DNA from: an uncultured Ruminococcus sp.
Lineage (GTDB): Bacteria > Bacillota > Clostridia > Oscillospirales > Ruminococcaceae
NCBI GenBank assembly: GCA_934463425.1
Contig: CAKSJP010000009.1
Coordinates: forward strand, 16,392 to 80,391
Direction of reading: 5' to 3'
DNA: 64,000 bases
A program made the translations under genes and the position numbers. Positions 42,104-52,834 of this stretch are shown piece by piece. Position 1 is the first letter of the stretch; each line of letters opens with the position of its first letter. Below the pieces are notes generated by a model. The model was not told where the DNA came from, did not search any database, and saw only the letters and a list, made by a program, of their open reading frames with translations.

Positions 42104-42132
42104 TTGAAAATCATAGCGGAATGGTGTATAAT
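42104..42132 (+). promoter_or_regulatory. gdhA promoter
   Basis: TTGAAA (42104-42109), 17 bp, TATAAT (42127-42132). The leader is about 155 nt, with a duplicated ATTTTTATCCAAC just before the ribosome site. Confidence 0.7.
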
Positions 42133-42188
42133 AAATACTGTTCGGAGTGCGTGTACAGGTGTTTTAATCAAATGCACATACATTTTGA

Positions 42189-43655
<1,467 letters not shown>

Positions 43656-43706
43656 TCGAAGCTTTCGATTGATTTGTTTTTGAAAAAACTCTCTCATTGA
43701 AATAGA

Positions 43707-43747
43707 ACAGCCTGTCTCCGGGGCTTTCCTGGAGACAGGCTGTTTTT
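43707..43747 (+). terminator. gdhA terminator
   Basis: AACAGCCTGTCTCC and GGAGACAGGCTGTT arms with TTTTTG. Confidence 0.92.
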
Positions 43748-43761
43748 GTATAGTTCCACAG

Positions 43762-43803
43762 CAAAAAGCGCGGCGCACTTTCTCAATGCGCCGCGCTTTT
43801 TCT
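43762..43803. terminator. Terminator after DUF4364 gene
   Basis: AAAAAGCGCGGCGCA and TGCGCCGCGCTTTTT arms; usable from both sides. Confidence 0.9.
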
Positions 43804-43819
43804 ATTGACAAAAAAACGG

Positions 43820-44413
43820 TCAGTCATCTTCCAAAACAAGAGGCTCTTCCCGGTTGGAAAACGCCGCATCCAGGATCTTTCCGTAGAACCCTGCCGGATT
43901 CAGCATGATCTGCTCACCCAGATACTTCGCCTGGGTATAATCCGGTGCGTACAGCTTCATATCCAGCAGATCATCCCCCACGTCCAGACACCGGACGTGG
44001 ACGTAATATCCCTTTTTCAGCGGAATGTAGTTGATCTTCACTTCGCTTTCCCGCTTGATACGGGCGAAATAGTGAAACGCCGCGGAAACCAGCTTGTCCC
44101 GATATGCTTTTCCCACATAGTTGCGCAATTCCTTTGCTGTGCGAATGCCGTTTTCCGTCAGCACATAGTACTCCGTCTCGCCGTCCCTTCGGCGCAGTTT
44201 TACCGAATCATGTTCCATCAGATAGCTGATGGAATCCTGATAGGCAAAATAATTGATGATGTCGCTTCCCACAGCGATATCATACAGATGATTCACGCGC
44301 ACCGGCTTGTCGATCTTATACAGCAAATAACAAATCAAAATATTTGCCGTATGCGGATCCATAATGGGCGGTGTCGCCATCTTTGACATCTTCAGCATGT
44401 TTTCTTCCTGCAC
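43820..44413 (-). CDS. DUF4364-family protein
   Basis: 197 residues. The N-terminal half looks like a winged helix (NILICYLLYKIDKPVRVNHLYDI..., LRRRDGETEYYVLTENGIRTAKEL, residues about 25-95). The C-terminal half is an alpha/beta domain typical of DUF4364, a Firmicute family of likely DNA-binding proteins. The GTG start at 44413 is supported by GAGGTGA. It follows aroC by 50 bp on the same strand, so it may be the last gene of the aro operon. Confidence 0.82.
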   Translation of the reverse strand: MQEENMLKMSKMATPPIMDPHTANILICYLLYKIDKPVRVNHLYDIAVGSDIINYFAYQDSISYLMEHDSVKLRRRDGETEYYVLTENGIRTAKELRNYVGKAYRDKLVSAAFHYFARIKRESEVKINYIPLKKGYYVHVRCLDVGDDLLDMKLYAPDYTQAKYLGEQIMLNPAGFYGKILDAAFSNREEPLVLEDD

Positions 44414-44463
44414 AACTAGTCACCTCAAATCATAGAAAAATCAGCCTGTCATCACACAAGCAC

Positions 44464-45555
44464 TTAAAAATTCGGATAATCCATCATATGGGACAGCAGT
44501 GCAATATTTACCGCCGCCTCAACACACGGCACAGCGCGCGGCACAATACACGGATCATGTCTGCCGTGAATTTCCAGCATCTCATTTTTCTTGGCGCGGA
44601 AGTCCACAGTCTCCTGAGGCTTCGCAATAGAAGCAGTGGGCTTAATGGCAACATTCAGCGTGATGGGCATGCCCGAAGAAATGCCGCCCAGAATGCCGCC
44701 GTGGTTATTGGTCTTGGTCTTAACGTGGCCATTGTCGTCGATATAGAACGGGTCGTTGTTCTGGCTGCCGACCATCTCTGCCACCTGGAAGCCTGCGCCG
44801 AACTCCAGTCCCTTGACTGCCGGAATGCCAAAGATCAGCTGTGCAATGGTATTCTCCAGTCCCTCAAAAATGGGAGAGCCCACGCCTGCCGGCATGTTGA
44901 TGGTCACGCATTCAATGATGCCGCCCAGAGACTCGCCGCCCTTTCCGGCATTGCGGATATCCTCGCGCATTTTCTCTCCCTGTGCATCATTCCGCACCGG
45001 AAAGTCCTTTTCCCGAACGGCAAGGATATCTTCCTTTGTCACCTTGGTTCGGCTGAATGCATCATCGTGGATGCCATGCACACAGGCAATGTGCGCTCCG
45101 GTATAGATGCCCCGGCGCTCCAAAATCTGACCGCACACTGCGCCGGCGAAGCACAGCGGTGCGGTGAGTCTGCCGGAAAAATGACCGCCGCCGCGGACAT
45201 CATTGAATCCGCGATAGCGCATTGCGCCGGTATAATCTGCGTGACCCGGACGCGGCAGACGCGCCAGATTGCTGTAATCCTTCGAGCGGGTATCCGTGTT
45301 CTGGATAAACGCGCAGAGCGGCACACCCGTGGTGCGGTCATTCAGCAGTCCGGACATGATCTGCGGCAGATCCTTTTCGCCGCGGGGCGTTGTTGTGCCG
45401 TCCTTTTTCGGTGCACGGCGCGCCATAAACTGCCGCAGCTTTTCCAGGTCAATGTACTCTCCCGGCGGCAGATTGTCGATCACAACGCCGATTGCCGGCC
45501 CGTGGGACTCTCCAAAAACAGAGAGCGAAATATTACGACTCCAGAACGATGACAT
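44464..45555 (-). CDS. aroC: Chorismate synthase
   Basis: 363 residues. Removes phosphate from EPSP to form chorismate, with reduced FMN. Signatures: FGESHGPAIGVVID near the N-terminus, ARLPRPGHADYTGAMRY, GGGHFSGRLTAPL and KTKTNNHGGILGGISSGMP. The ATG at 45555 has AGGAGG 8 nt upstream and lies within the last codons of aroA (23-bp overlap), so the genes are coupled. All catalytic histidines (GESHG and the HGRHDPC loop) are present. Confidence 0.97.
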   Translation of the reverse strand: MSSFWSRNISLSVFGESHGPAIGVVIDNLPPGEYIDLEKLRQFMARRAPKKDGTTTPRGEKDLPQIMSGLLNDRTTGVPLCAFIQNTDTRSKDYSNLARLPRPGHADYTGAMRYRGFNDVRGGGHFSGRLTAPLCFAGAVCGQILERRGIYTGAHIACVHGIHDDAFSRTKVTKEDILAVREKDFPVRNDAQGEKMREDIRNAGKGGESLGGIIECVTINMPAGVGSPIFEGLENTIAQLIFGIPAVKGLEFGAGFQVAEMVGSQNNDPFYIDDNGHVKTKTNNHGGILGGISSGMPITLNVAIKPTASIAKPQETVDFRAKKNEMLEIHGRHDPCIVPRAVPCVEAAVNIALLSHMMDYPNF

Positions 45556-46777
45556 TGGCAATTCCTCCTAATTGACGATAATCCTCATAGAACCGAGGAT
45601 ACGATTTTTCCACGCACTCTCCGTGCAAAATGGTAACATCTCCCGCACAGCGCGTAGCTGCCACAGCTGCACACATGGCGATACGGTGATCGCCGCAGCT
45701 GTCCACTGTGCCGCCGTGGAGCTGCTGAACCGGCTCGATTTCCAGACCATCTGCGGCAGCAGCTACTTTGCCGCCCAGACGGTTCAGCAGAGCGGCAGTG
45801 GATGCCAGACGGTCGCTCTCCTTGATGGCGAGACGATGCGCCCCGGTGATCCGGGACGGCGCTGTGCCGAATGTGGCAAGCACCGCCAGGATCGGCACAA
45901 GATCGGGGATATCTGCCGCATCCACATCAAAGCAGGCAGGCAGACCCTTTTCTCTATTATAACACATCTGCTGTGTGATTTCCACAATTTTTTTATCGCC
46001 CTGCACACTTTCCGGATTCAGGTTGGTGAGAGTGATGTCGCTGCCCAGGGCATTCGCCACATAGAAGAACGCTGCCTGGGAATAATCGCCCTCCACCTCC
46101 ATGTCGCAGGCGCGGTACTGCTGACCGCCGGGGATGGCATAGCCCTGTTCTGTCTCCCGAACTGTCACGCCGAAATGCCGCAGGCAGGCAATGGTGAGGT
46201 CTACATAAGGCTTGGATTCCAGCCGGGACAGCATCCGGATCTCCGAATCCCCCTCCAGCAGCGGCAGCGCAAACAGCAGACCGGTCACATACTGGGAGGA
46301 CACATCGCCCTCCAGTTCATAGATGCCGGAGCCCAGTGCGCCGTCAATGGAAAACGGCATGGTGTCGTGATAGTCGAATGCAATGCCTTTTTGGGTCAGT
46401 TCCCGGAGATAAGCGGTAATAGGACGCTGGGGCAGTCTGCCCTGTCCGAAAAAGGTCGTGTGAACACCCAGTGCCGCAGCCACCGGAATGAGAAACCGCA
46501 GCGTTGAACCGCTTTCGCAGCAGTCTGCCACAGCCGCCTGGGGTCTGTTTTTGCCGATGCCGGTGACGGTGATGGTGCTGTCCTCCTGCCGGAAGGATGC
46601 CCCGAATGCGGAAAGCACGTCCATGGTGGCGGTGATATCCCGCGACATATCCACGCCGGAAACCACAGAAGTTCCCTCCGCCAGGGCGGCGCAGATCAGG
46701 AGACGGTGCGCCATGCTTTTGGATGCCGGAATGCGCACGGTGCCGTGAAGCTTTTCCGGTGAGATCAGTATGTTCAT
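45533..46777 (-). CDS. aroA: 3-phosphoshikimate 1-carboxyvinyltransferase (EPSP synthase)
   Basis: 414 residues. Transfers enolpyruvyl from PEP to shikimate-3-phosphate. Shikimate-phosphate binding: RIPASKSMAHRLLICAAL. PEP region: LPQRPITAYLRELT and ESGSTLRFLIPVAAALG. The C-terminal part has AIKESDRLAS and CGDHRIAMCAAVAA. The ATG at 46777 has GGGAGGAG upstream and overlaps the aroB stop by 4 bases. Confidence 0.97.
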   Translation of the reverse strand: MNILISPEKLHGTVRIPASKSMAHRLLICAALAEGTSVVSGVDMSRDITATMDVLSAFGASFRQEDSTITVTGIGKNRPQAAVADCCESGSTLRFLIPVAAALGVHTTFFGQGRLPQRPITAYLRELTQKGIAFDYHDTMPFSIDGALGSGIYELEGDVSSQYVTGLLFALPLLEGDSEIRMLSRLESKPYVDLTIACLRHFGVTVRETEQGYAIPGGQQYRACDMEVEGDYSQAAFFYVANALGSDITLTNLNPESVQGDKKIVEITQQMCYNREKGLPACFDVDAADIPDLVPILAVLATFGTAPSRITGAHRLAIKESDRLASTAALLNRLGGKVAAAADGLEIEPVQQLHGGTVDSCGDHRIAMCAAVAATRCAGDVTILHGECVEKSYPRFYEDYRQLGGIANVIVLES

Positions 46778-47823
46778 GCGTCTCCTCCCATCCAAGCGGC
46801 AAACTCGTCAAAAGGCATGCTGCGGATCTCTGCTTTGCCAATGGTCTCGCAGACGATAAACCGCAGTGCTGCGCTGGCACGCTTCTTGTCATTGCCGCAG
46901 AGCGGGACCAGTTCTGCCAGCGGCGCGGAAACGCCTGTAGGCAGTTCATATGCCTTCACGCAGTCGCACAGCCGCACATACAGCTCCGGTGTGCAGGTCT
47001 TTTCGGTCATCATACACATGCCGGCTGCCACTGCGCTGCCGTGGGTGTATGTCTCATAGTGGTAATAGCTTTCCACAGCATGCCCCAGGGTATGCCCGAA
47101 ATTCAAGATCATACGCTCACCGGTATCGAACTCGTCATGCTCCACCACGTCGCGCTTGATGCCGATACAGGTGGGAACGATCTCGTCCATGACCTGACTG
47201 ACGTTTTCCAGCATATGCTGCTCCAGCAGCGCAAACAGCTTTTCGTCCCGGATCATGCCGTACTTGATGACCTCTCCCATGCCGTCTGCCAGAAACAGCT
47301 TCGGCAGGGTGTGGAGCGTATCCAGATCACACAGCACCGCCACCGGCTGTTTGAATGCGCCCACCAGATTCTTGCCGCCGGGCAGGTCGATGGCAGTCTT
47401 TCCGCCTACAGAAGAGTCCACCTGTGCCAGCAGACTGGTAGGGATCTGGAGATAGTCCAGACCGCGGAGATAGGTTGCCGCCGCAAAACCGGTAATATCA
47501 CCTACAACACCGCCGCCCAGCGCCACCAGACAGTCCGTCCGGGTAATGTTGTTCTCGCAGAGAAAATCATAGATCTGATTCAGCGTCTTGCTGCATTTGG
47601 ATGCCTCACCGTGGGGAAAGACAAATTTCAGGGTGCGGAATCCGCTTTCCTCCAGTGATTTTGTCACAATACTGCCGTAATATTTATCCACATGATCGTC
47701 GGTAATGACCGCCGCTGTCCGGGCTTTGGTCTGCTGCTTCAGATATGTGCCGCACTGTCCCAGCAGTCCCCTCCCGATCCAGATGGGATATGTCTGACTG
47801 GCGTGTACTGTAATTGTTTTCAT
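46774..47823 (-). CDS. aroB: 3-dehydroquinate synthase
   Basis: 349 residues. Cyclises DAHP to 3-dehydroquinate using NAD+ and zinc. Signatures: LVALGGGVVGDITGFAAATYLRG, IPTSLLAQVDSSVGGKTAIDL, ADGMGEVIKYGMI and the metal-binding NFGHTLGHAVE. The ATG at 47823 follows AGGAGG. It is the first gene of aroB-aroA-aroC-(DUF4364); the dehydratase aroQ lies separately at 60634-61065. The upstream gap to 48210 carries the divergent ymfF leader. Confidence 0.97.
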   Translation of the reverse strand: MKTITVHASQTYPIWIGRGLLGQCGTYLKQQTKARTAAVITDDHVDKYYGSIVTKSLEESGFRTLKFVFPHGEASKCSKTLNQIYDFLCENNITRTDCLVALGGGVVGDITGFAAATYLRGLDYLQIPTSLLAQVDSSVGGKTAIDLPGGKNLVGAFKQPVAVLCDLDTLHTLPKLFLADGMGEVIKYGMIRDEKLFALLEQHMLENVSQVMDEIVPTCIGIKRDVVEHDEFDTGERMILNFGHTLGHAVESYYHYETYTHGSAVAAGMCMMTEKTCTPELYVRLCDCVKAYELPTGVSAPLAELVPLCGNDKKRASAALRFIVCETIGKAEIRSMPFDEFAAWMGGDA

Positions 47824-48077
47824 GTTGATTTCCTCCTGTTGGAGCTGATAGCCTCCTGCATTTTTGATCATGCAGAAAGCTTTCGATAGATTCTCATATT
47901 TTATTATACTAAAAATCCTTTTTCTTTTCAACAACAAATTGTAAACCATCGCAAAAAGTTCCGACATTTCCCTGCATAATCAGCAAATGCACCTTGTACA
48001 GCACTGCCCGGCATTTCTTCCCGGAAAATATTTCTGAGAATTTCGTGAAAACCGTAGCAATTCAGAAAGAAATGTGG

Positions 48078-48210
48078 TATAATAAATTTGTATGCCTGCC
48101 AAAGCAGGGATACGCCAGCATTCCATATCCATGGAAATCATTCACAGCACCACGCCAAGCCACAGCTACCGCTGAGCTGCGCGCTGTGATTTTTTGGAAA
48201 GGACGATGTT
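48078..48210 (+). promoter_or_regulatory. ymfF promoter and structured leader
   Basis: Extended -10 TGgTATAAT (48078-48083). The ~125-nt leader contains a hairpin (CCTGC/GCAGG, 48100-48112), a TTCCAT/ATGGAA dyad, and a CACAGC/GCTGTG stem followed by ATTTTTT (about 48144-48198) directly before the ribosome site. The last resembles an attenuator. Confidence 0.45.
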
Positions 48211-49488
48211 ATGACAACCAGTTATCAGCGAACCGCGCTCTCAGATTCCATTGCGTTTTCTGAGATCCTGGATTCCAAGTTAAAGACCAACCACCTGCGC
48301 ATCCAGTTTTTGCAGCCGCTGTCAGAACAGACCGCAGCTGCCTGCGCACTTGCCGGGAGCCTTGTGGTTTCCAGCAACAAAGCCTATCCGTCCAATGCGG
48401 CCATGAACCGCAAGCTGCACCTGCTCTACGGAGCAGACCTGAGCTGCACCATTGCCAAGCAGGGCGATATCCAGTCCGTCACGCTGCGCGCCTCCGCCAT
48501 CGCAGACCGCTATGCCCTGGACGGCGAAGCCGTTTTCGCAGAGCTGCTGGAAATTGTACTGGGCTGCATTTTCCAGCCCAATGTGACAGACGGCGCTTTC
48601 GATGATACCGAGTTCCGCATCCAGCAGATGAATCTGCTGGACAGCATTGATGCAGAGATCAACGAAAAGCGGCAGTATGCCATTTCTCAGACCTATAAGA
48701 CCGCCTTCGCCGGCGAACCGGCAGCATTCTCCTGCTATGGCAGCCGCAGCACTGCAGAAGCTCTGACCCCGTTAGCTGCCTATGCCGCATTCCAGGAGCT
48801 GCTCCGCACTGCACAGATCGAGATCTACTTTGTAGGGCCGGAAGCTGTTCCCGGTCTGGCTGACACACTGAAAAATGCCTTTTCTGCCATTTCGGACCGC
48901 AAGGTGACTCCCGTAAAGTTCCTCAGCCCCAGTCCCTGCAAGACCGAGCCGGCAATCGTCCGGGAAGCGCTCCCGGTGAACCAGTGCAAGATGGTCATGG
49001 GCTGGAAAACCACCTGTTCCGACCGCTATGCCCTGAAAATGATGGCAATGCTCCTGGGCGGCACCCCCAGCTCCAAGCTGTTCGCCAATGTCCGGGAAAA
49101 GATGAGCCTTTGCTATTACTGCGCGGCGAATTACAACGAGTCCAAGAGCTTCATGCAGGTAGACAGCGGCATTGAGACCGAGAATCTGGAAACTGCACGG
49201 GATGCCATCGCCGCACAGCTGGACGCCATCTGCAAGGGCGACATCTCTGACGAAGAAATGGCAAGCACCATGATGACCATCCACAACACCCTCTGCGGCA
49301 TCGGCGATACGGCGAGCAGCTATATCACCTGGTATTTCGGACAGTTCTGCCGCGGCACAAAGCTGACACCGGCAGAAGAAGAGGAAAACTACCGCAAGGT
49401 CACCAGGGAAGATATTATGGCTGCGGCAAAGTCCATGCAGCTGGACACGATCTATATTATGGAATGCAAAGAACAGGAGGCGGAGTAA
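48211..49488 (+). CDS. ymfF: M16-like protein YmfF, inactive partner
   Basis: 425 residues with two M16 peptidase halves but no HxxEH zinc motif; the matching region is degenerate (LAGSLVVSSNKAYPSNAAMNRKL at about 47-69). GGTPSSKLFANVREKMSLCYY is the conserved C-terminal R/Y-type substrate region. In Bacillus the ymfF-ymfH pair is associated with modification of EF-P, and it also resembles non-catalytic subunits of M16 heterodimers. AAAGGA precedes the ATG. One base separates its stop from the ymfH start. Confidence 0.85.
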   Translation: MTTSYQRTALSDSIAFSEILDSKLKTNHLRIQFLQPLSEQTAAACALAGSLVVSSNKAYPSNAAMNRKLHLLYGADLSCTIAKQGDIQSVTLRASAIADRYALDGEAVFAELLEIVLGCIFQPNVTDGAFDDTEFRIQQMNLLDSIDAEINEKRQYAISQTYKTAFAGEPAAFSCYGSRSTAEALTPLAAYAAFQELLRTAQIEIYFVGPEAVPGLADTLKNAFSAISDRKVTPVKFLSPSPCKTEPAIVREALPVNQCKMVMGWKTTCSDRYALKMMAMLLGGTPSSKLFANVREKMSLCYYCAANYNESKSFMQVDSGIETENLETARDAIAAQLDAICKGDISDEEMASTMMTIHNTLCGIGDTASSYITWYFGQFCRGTKLTPAEEEENYRKVTREDIMAAAKSMQLDTIYIMECKEQEAE

Positions 49489-49489
49489 C

Positions 49490-50776
49490 ATGGCAGAGAC
49501 CACAATGACCACCATCAGTTCCCCCAACACCGGCGACAAATACACCCATATCCATCATAAAAGCGGTCTGGAGATCCTGGTTTGCGAGATGGAAGGGTTC
49601 AGTACCACAGAGGCCATGTTCGGCACCAAGTACGGCTCCATCAACACCCAGTTCAAGACTGCTGCTGACAAGGACTACTGCACGGTTCCGGAGGGCATCG
49701 CCCACTTCCTGGAACACAAGCTGTTCGAGAACGAGGACTGCGATGTCTTTGATCTCTACGCCAAGACCGGCGCAAACGCCAACGCGTTCACCTCATTCGA
49801 CAAGACCTGCTATTTCTTCAGCTGCTCCGACAACTTTAAGGCATCTCTGGAGATCCTGCTCTCCTTTGTCCAGTCTCCGTATTTCACGCCGGAGAGCGTT
49901 GCCAAGGAACAGGGCATCATCGGGCAGGAGATCCGGATGTGCGACGACGATCCGGGCTGGCGGGTATTCTTCAATATGCTGGGCGGCTTATATCAGAAGC
50001 ACCCGGTTCGCATCGACATTGCCGGCACTATCGAAAGCATTGCAGAGATCACAGACGATCTGCTGTACCGCTGCTACCGGACATTCTACAACCTCCACAA
50101 CATGGTTCTGGCTGTTTCCGGAAAATGCACAGTAGAAGAAGTACTGGAGGTTGCCGACCGCCTGCTGAAGCCCTGCGAGGATCAGAAATTAGAAACTGTT
50201 TTCCCGGAAGAGACCCTGGACATCGTTCGTCCGGAAACCGTAGAAACTGCCGCAGTGGGACAGCCGCTGTTCAATCTGGGCATCAAGTGCCAGCCCCGGC
50301 GCGGCATGGACAATCTCCGGGCAGAAATGCAGGCGCACATCGCCATGCGCACCCTGTCCGGCAGCTCTTCTCCCCTGTACCAGGAAATGCTCCAGAGCGG
50401 ACTGGTGAACGAGAGCTTCTCCAGTGAAGTATTCAACGGCGACGGCTTCTTTACCATGATCTTCGGCGGCGAATCCCGCGACCCCAGAGCAGTTCGGGAA
50501 AAGATCACCGCAGCCATTCTGGATGCCCAGAAAAACGGCCTGGATGAAGCCATGTTCAACGAGTGCAAGAAAACCACCTACGGCAGTCTGGTGCGGGAAC
50601 TGAACAATGTTTCTGCCGTGAACAATGCGCTGGTGTCTTCTCACATGGCAGGCTGCGGTCTGTATGACACCATGCAGGTGCTGTCTGAAATGACTCTGGA
50701 GGACTGCAACCGTTTTCTCCGGGAAGAAACCGACACCGCACGCATGACACTGTCCATCATTGCTCCTGCAAAATAA
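49490..50776 (+). CDS. ymfH: M16-family zinc peptidase YmfH, active partner
   Basis: 428 residues. The inverted zinc motif HFLEH (in GIAHFLEHKLFE, about 68-79) and the distal Glu in GIIGQEI indicate an active metallopeptidase. The second half is the usual inactive M16 domain. It is paired with YmfF to form a clam-shell heterodimer. EF-P (efp) is encoded 8 kb away in this window, consistent with, but not proof of, a role in finishing the aminopentanol modification of EF-P. Confidence 0.9.
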   Translation: MAETTMTTISSPNTGDKYTHIHHKSGLEILVCEMEGFSTTEAMFGTKYGSINTQFKTAADKDYCTVPEGIAHFLEHKLFENEDCDVFDLYAKTGANANAFTSFDKTCYFFSCSDNFKASLEILLSFVQSPYFTPESVAKEQGIIGQEIRMCDDDPGWRVFFNMLGGLYQKHPVRIDIAGTIESIAEITDDLLYRCYRTFYNLHNMVLAVSGKCTVEEVLEVADRLLKPCEDQKLETVFPEETLDIVRPETVETAAVGQPLFNLGIKCQPRRGMDNLRAEMQAHIAMRTLSGSSSPLYQEMLQSGLVNESFSSEVFNGDGFFTMIFGGESRDPRAVREKITAAILDAQKNGLDEAMFNECKKTTYGSLVRELNNVSAVNNALVSSHMAGCGLYDTMQVLSEMTLEDCNRFLREETDTARMTLSIIAPAK

Positions 50777-50781
50777 ACCAA

Positions 50782-50820
50782 AGGAGGCAGGGATCTCCCG
50801 CGAGATCCTGAAAACATATG
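50782..50820 (+). promoter_or_regulatory. Hairpin between ribosome site and start of lgt
   Basis: AGGAGG lies at 50782-50787 but the only possible start, ATG 50818, is 30 nt away; a stop at 50809-50811 excludes earlier in-frame starts. A 7-bp hairpin GGATCTC-ccgc-GAGATCC (50791-50808) fills the gap and, when folded, brings the two to about 12 nt. Confidence 0.6.
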
Positions 50821-51906
50821 ACAACTGATACAATCGGCACACTGGATTACAATGAGATCACCTTTCCGAAGCTGGGGATCGATCTGCATGTGAACAGCAC
50901 CGCCTTTTCCATTGGCGGACTGGACATCCAATGGTACGGCATCCTCATCACCTTCGGACTGGTGCTCGCTATGATCTACGCCTTTACCCAGGTAAAAAAA
51001 TACGGCCTGCACCCGGACAGAGTCCTGGACTGCATCATCGGCGGCATCATCGGCGGCGTTGTGGGTGCCCGTGCCTACTACGTTCTGCTGAACTGGGACA
51101 ACTATGCCGGCGACTGGAAAAGCATCTTCAACATCCGGGAAGGCGGACTCGCCATTTACGGCGGCATCATCGGCGCGTTTCTGGCGGGCTTCCTGGTGGC
51201 AAAGATCCGCAAGGTAAAGTTTCTGCCCCTGATGGACATCGTGGGCATCGGCTTTCTGCTGGGACAAGGCATCGGACGCTGGGGCAACTTTTTCAACCAG
51301 GAGGCGTTCGGCTGCAACACCGACAGCATCTTTGGCATGTCCGGCGGCCGCATTCAGGAGTGGATCACCGACCAGTATCCCTCTACCACCTATTTTGCGA
51401 ACTTCGGCACAGCACTGGATGCATCTCAGCCAGTGCATCCCTGCTTTCTCTATGAATCCGTCTGGTGTCTGCTGGGCTTCGTTCTGCTGGCGATCTTCGC
51501 CAAGAAGATCCGCCGCTATGACGGACAGATTTTCCTCATCTATATCTGCTGGTACGGTGCAGAACGTGCTGTAGTAGAAGGACTGCGCACAGACAGCCTG
51601 GTCATCGGCAATGTGCGGATCTCACAGCTTCTGGCGATCTGCTGCGTGGTAGTTTCTATCATTCTGCAAGTTGTCTTTGGCACAAAGGTCAAGCGTATGG
51701 GTGTGGACTATCACATGTACAAGGACACTGCGGAATCCAAGCGCATCCTGGCAGAATACGCCGCCGAAAGAGCCGGCGAAAAAACCGAAACGGCTTCAGA
51801 CACCGAACCGGACAGCGCAGACCATACAGAAGAAACAGCATCCTCCTCAGATGAGGAAGCAGAAGAGAAAAATGATTCAGAGAATCCACAACAGGAAAAG
51901 GAGTAA
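50818..51906 (+). CDS. lgt: Prolipoprotein diacylglyceryl transferase with acidic tail
   Basis: 362 residues. Transfers diacylglycerol from phosphatidylglycerol to the lipobox Cys of prolipoproteins. Seven membrane segments; signatures are QWYGILITFGLVLAM, VGARAYYVLLNW, GLAIYGGIIGA and GQGIGRWGNFFNQEAFG with the key Arg, and HPCFLYES. The C-terminal ~75 residues are a charged Glu/Ser/Asp-rich extension (TASSSDEEAEEKND) not needed in the core family. It is followed 6 bp later by folD. Confidence 0.95.
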   Translation: MTTDTIGTLDYNEITFPKLGIDLHVNSTAFSIGGLDIQWYGILITFGLVLAMIYAFTQVKKYGLHPDRVLDCIIGGIIGGVVGARAYYVLLNWDNYAGDWKSIFNIREGGLAIYGGIIGAFLAGFLVAKIRKVKFLPLMDIVGIGFLLGQGIGRWGNFFNQEAFGCNTDSIFGMSGGRIQEWITDQYPSTTYFANFGTALDASQPVHPCFLYESVWCLLGFVLLAIFAKKIRRYDGQIFLIYICWYGAERAVVEGLRTDSLVIGNVRISQLLAICCVVVSIILQVVFGTKVKRMGVDYHMYKDTAESKRILAEYAAERAGEKTETASDTEPDSADHTEETASSSDEEAEEKNDSENPQQEKE

Positions 51907-51912
51907 ATCACT

Positions 51913-52764
51913 ATGGCAAAATTGATTTCAGGCAAAGAAGTTTCTGCCCAGATCCGTCAAAAGATTCGGGAACAGGCACTGGCACTGCGGGAAAGCAGCG
52001 GCATTCAGCCGGGACTCGCTGTCATTCTGGTTGGCAACGATCCGGCATCTCAGATCTATGTCCGCAACAAGCAGAAAGCCTGCGAAGAAGTCGGCTTTCA
52101 CGCATTTGAGTACCGGCTCAACGAAAATTCCACAGAGGAACAGCTCCTCGATCTGATCGGCGTTCTGAACAAGGACAACAAGGTGCACGGCATTCTGGTG
52201 CAGCTGCCTCTGCCGGATCACATCGACGAACAGCTGGTAATCAACACCATCTCTCCGGACAAGGACGTGGATGCATTCCACCCCATTAACGTGGGCAAGA
52301 TCATGATCGGCAACTACAGCTTCCTGCCCTGCACACCTGCCGGCGTTATGGAACTGATCGACAGCACCGGCACCGATCTGGACGGCAAAAACTGCGTTGT
52401 CGTAGGCAGAAGCAACATCGTCGGCAAGCCCATGGCAATGCTGCTGCTCCACCGCAATGCCACCGTCACCATCTGCCACTCCCACACCAAGAACCTCAAG
52501 GAAGTCTGCGCAGCTGCGGATGTTCTGGTGAGCGCTGTGGGAAGAGCGCATTTCATCACCGCAGACATGGTGAAGGAGGGTGCTGTGGTAATTGACGTAG
52601 GCATGAATCACGACGAAAACGGTAAGCTCTGCGGTGACGTGGAATTTGCTGAGGTAGAACCGAAGGCAAGCTATATCACCCCGGTTCCCGGCGGCGTAGG
52701 CCCTATGACCATCACCATGCTCATGAAAAATACCCTTCGCGCTGCGGAACTGAAACAAAAATAA
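51913..52764 (+). CDS. folD: Methylenetetrahydrofolate dehydrogenase / methenyltetrahydrofolate cyclohydrolase
   Basis: 283 residues. The bifunctional enzyme interconverts methylene-, methenyl- and formyl-tetrahydrofolate. Signatures: [22 protein letters not shown] with the catalytic Lys, [38 protein letters not shown] (NADP fold) and [23 protein letters not shown] precedes the ATG. A strong bidirectional terminator follows. Confidence 0.97.
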   Translation: MAKLISGKEVSAQIRQKIREQALALRESSGIQPGLAVILVGNDPASQIYVRNKQKACEEVGFHAFEYRLNENSTEEQLLDLIGVLNKDNKVHGILVQLPLPDHIDEQLVINTISPDKDVDAFHPINVGKIMIGNYSFLPCTPAGVMELIDSTGTDLDGKNCVVVGRSNIVGKPMAMLLLHRNATVTICHSHTKNLKEVCAAADVLVSAVGRAHFITADMVKEGAVVIDVGMNHDENGKLCGDVEFAEVEPKASYITPVPGGVGPMTITMLMKNTLRAAELKQK

Positions 52765-52783
52765 ACTGACGTTTGTCACACAT

Positions 52784-52830
52784 AAAAAAGTCCTGCCGCT
52801 CCGGATCTCTCCGGAATGACAGGACTTTTT
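52784..52830. terminator. Bidirectional terminator between folD and scfB
   Basis: AAAAGTCCTG and CAGGACTTTTTT arms with an internal TCCGG/CCGGA stem. Confidence 0.9.
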
Positions 52831-52834
52831 TCAT

